Assembly: GCA_947483455.1 (NCBI GenBank)
Contig: CANKNK010000078.1
Coordinates: 1 to 7,490 of the forward strand
Source of the DNA: Comamonadaceae bacterium
GTDB lineage: Bacteria; Pseudomonadota; Gammaproteobacteria; Burkholderiales; Burkholderiaceae_C
Direction: 5' to 3'
DNA: 7,490 nucleotides
A program made the translations under genes and the position numbers. The notes below the pieces were generated by a model that saw only the letters and a program-made list of their open reading frames with translations, was not told the DNA's origin and searched no databases. Below, one piece after another: positions 5,281 to 7,490 of the stretch (position 1 is its first letter; each line of letters begins with the position of its first letter).

Positions 5281-6216
5281 ATGAGCCAGAGCGCCTCCGT
5301 GAACCCCAAAACCTATGCCCCAGCACCCGCGCAACGTGTCGCATTTTTAGGTCTGGGCGTGATGGGCTACCCCATGGCCGGCCACCTGGCACTGGCAGGT
5401 CACCAAGTCACGGTCTTTAACCGCACACCCGCCAAGTCGCAAAGCTGGGTGCAGGAGTTTGCGGGCCACGCCAGCACCTTAGGCGCCCATGCCAGCGCGC
5501 TTACACCGCGCCAGGCGGCACAAGGCGCGGATATCGTGTTTTGCTGTGTGGGCAACGACGATGATTTGCGCAGCGTGATGCTGGGCACCGATGGCGCCTT
5601 TGCCGGTATGCACGCTGGCGCCGTCCTGGTGGACCACACCACGGCCTCGGCCAAGGTGGCGCGTGAACTGCACGCCCACGCACAGACCCTGGGATTGCAT
5701 TTTGTGGATGCCCCGGTCTCGGGCGGCCAGGCAGGCGCGCAAAACGGCATGCTGACGGTCATGTGCGGCGGACAGGCTGCGGCCTTTGATCGGGTCCAAG
5801 CTACTGCCATGGCCTTCTCCCGCGCCTTTACGCTGCTCGGTGAGAGTGGCGCCGGGCAGTTGGCCAAGATGGTCAACCAAATCGCTATTGCCGGACTGGT
5901 GCAAGGCCTGAGTGAGGCCGTTGCCTTCGGCCAAAAAGCAGGCTTGGATATGGAGCAGGTGCTAGACGTCATCGGCAAAGGCGCAGCCCAAAGCTGGCAA
6001 ATGGACAACCGGGGTAAAACCATGGTGGCCGACAAATTCGATTTCGGCTTTGCAGTGGACTGGATGCGCAAAGACTTAGGACTGGTGCTGGACGAAGCCA
6101 AACGCAATGGCGCACGCCTGCCGGTGACCGCCTTGGTGGACCAGTTTTACGCTGATGTACAGCAAATGGGCGGGCGGCGCTGGGACACGTCTAGCCTGAT
6201 CAAACGCCTGCGGTAA
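5281..6216 (+). CDS. NAD(P)-dependent oxidoreductase, 3-hydroxyisobutyrate dehydrogenase (beta-hydroxyacid dehydrogenase) family
   Basis: A 311-residue cytoplasmic dehydrogenase of the beta-hydroxyacid dehydrogenase family, which interconverts short 3-hydroxy acids (3-hydroxyisobutyrate, tartronate semialdehyde/glycerate, succinic semialdehyde/4-hydroxybutyrate and others) with their semialdehydes. The N-terminal Rossmann domain has VAFLGLGVMGYPMA with GLGVMG at 24-29. The following VFNRT (45-49) puts an Arg after the second strand, which suggests preference for NADPH. The substrate-binding signature DAPVSGG is at 143-149, and the catalytic lysine is Lys196 in GQLAKMVNQ. The C-terminal helical domain includes DWMRKDLGLVLDEAK (260-274). 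An 18-residue tail precedes the first strand. AGGAAG lies 4 nt before the ATG, slightly close. The gene stands alone on its strand, so the substrate cannot be inferred from context. Confidence 0.92.
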   Translation: MSQSASVNPKTYAPAPAQRVAFLGLGVMGYPMAGHLALAGHQVTVFNRTPAKSQSWVQEFAGHASTLGAHASALTPRQAAQGADIVFCCVGNDDDLRSVMLGTDGAFAGMHAGAVLVDHTTASAKVARELHAHAQTLGLHFVDAPVSGGQAGAQNGMLTVMCGGQAAAFDRVQATAMAFSRAFTLLGESGAGQLAKMVNQIAIAGLVQGLSEAVAFGQKAGLDMEQVLDVIGKGAAQSWQMDNRGKTMVADKFDFGFAVDWMRKDLGLVLDEAKRNGARLPVTALVDQFYADVQQMGGRRWDTSSLIKRLR

Positions 6217-6319
6217 CACCGGCCTAGCCTAGAGGTGCCTGCGCTAGCCTAGGTGCGCCCAAGCACATTACCCAGGCGCTAGCGCCGCAAGTGCCCGCCT
6301 AGGTCCTCGGCCGGCCTGA
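6217..6319. repeat. CTAG- and palindrome-rich convergent spacer
   Basis: This gap lies between two converging genes. CTAGCCTAG occurs at 6224-6232 and 6244-6252, offset by 20 bp, with GGTGC or GTGC after each; CCTAGGT occurs at 6248-6254 and 6298-6304. GGCGCTAGCGCC (6275-6286) is a perfect 12-bp palindrome and GGCCGGCC (6309-6316) a perfect 8-bp one. GCCCGCC (6293-6299) can pair with GGCGGGC (6326-6332), the second arm lying inside the end of dolP. No T-tract is present, so any terminator function would be non-canonical. It could be an intergenic repeat family of this genome. Confidence 0.5.

Positions 6320-7490
<1,171 letters not shown>

Noticed and set aside
5400..6107. Open frame (235 codons) on the minus strand opposite the dehydrogenase
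   Set aside because: It lies fully within the dehydrogenase gene, with a low-complexity Ser/Ala/Pro-rich translation and no recognisable motif.

Overview
The window reads as an ordinary chromosomal segment of a betaproteobacterium of the order Burkholderiales. The C-terminal DacB sequence, YggS, PilT and the sedoheptulose-7-phosphate isomerase-type protein next to DolP look most like Comamonadaceae versions. The secreted GDSL lipoprotein resembles proteins I recall from both Comamonadaceae and Oxalobacteraceae. This placement is by sequence memory, not by a search. Coding density is high, base composition is GC-rich, and there are no transposases, integrases, phage genes, tRNAs, rRNAs or CRISPR arrays.

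Layout. From the left edge to 975 on the + strand lies the 3' part of dacB (penicillin-binding protein 4, cut by the window edge), followed 7 bp later by a small SemiSWEET sugar transporter. A 219-bp non-coding gap with possible regulatory repeats precedes a + strand pair: a GDSL/SGNH-family lipoprotein esterase with a long alanine-rich insert (1195-2550), and an OmpW-family outer-membrane beta-barrel (2577-3245). A strong intrinsic terminator (3294-3323) closes this unit and abuts the stop of the convergent gene yggS (minus, 3322-4014). yggS is divergent from pilT (plus, 4086-5135), with a 71-bp AT-rich gap between them. A 145-bp gap follows, then a NAD(P)-dependent dehydrogenase of the 3-hydroxyisobutyrate dehydrogenase family (plus, 5281-6216). 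A 103-bp convergent gap full of CTAG motifs and palindromes separates it from the minus-strand pair at the right edge: a SIS-domain isomerase (gmhA/diaA-like, cut by the edge) and the BON-domain lipoprotein dolP, overlapping by ATGA.

How the genes relate. Several act at the cell envelope: DacB trims peptidoglycan, DolP supports outer-membrane integrity, OmpW is an outer-membrane channel, the GDSL lipoprotein is probably outer-membrane anchored, PilT retracts type IV pili, and the isomerase may feed lipopolysaccharide heptose synthesis. YggS (PLP homeostasis) and the dehydrogenase are housekeeping or metabolic genes. The yggS/pilT and gmhA-diaA/dolP neighbourhoods are conserved arrangements.

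I found no convincing undescribed multi-gene system. The points most worth a second look are the alanine-rich insert of the esterase and its pairing with OmpW, the isomerase that keeps GmhA active-site residues in a DiaA-like locus, pilT without pilU, a possible leaderless yggS mRNA, and the CTAG-rich convergent spacer.
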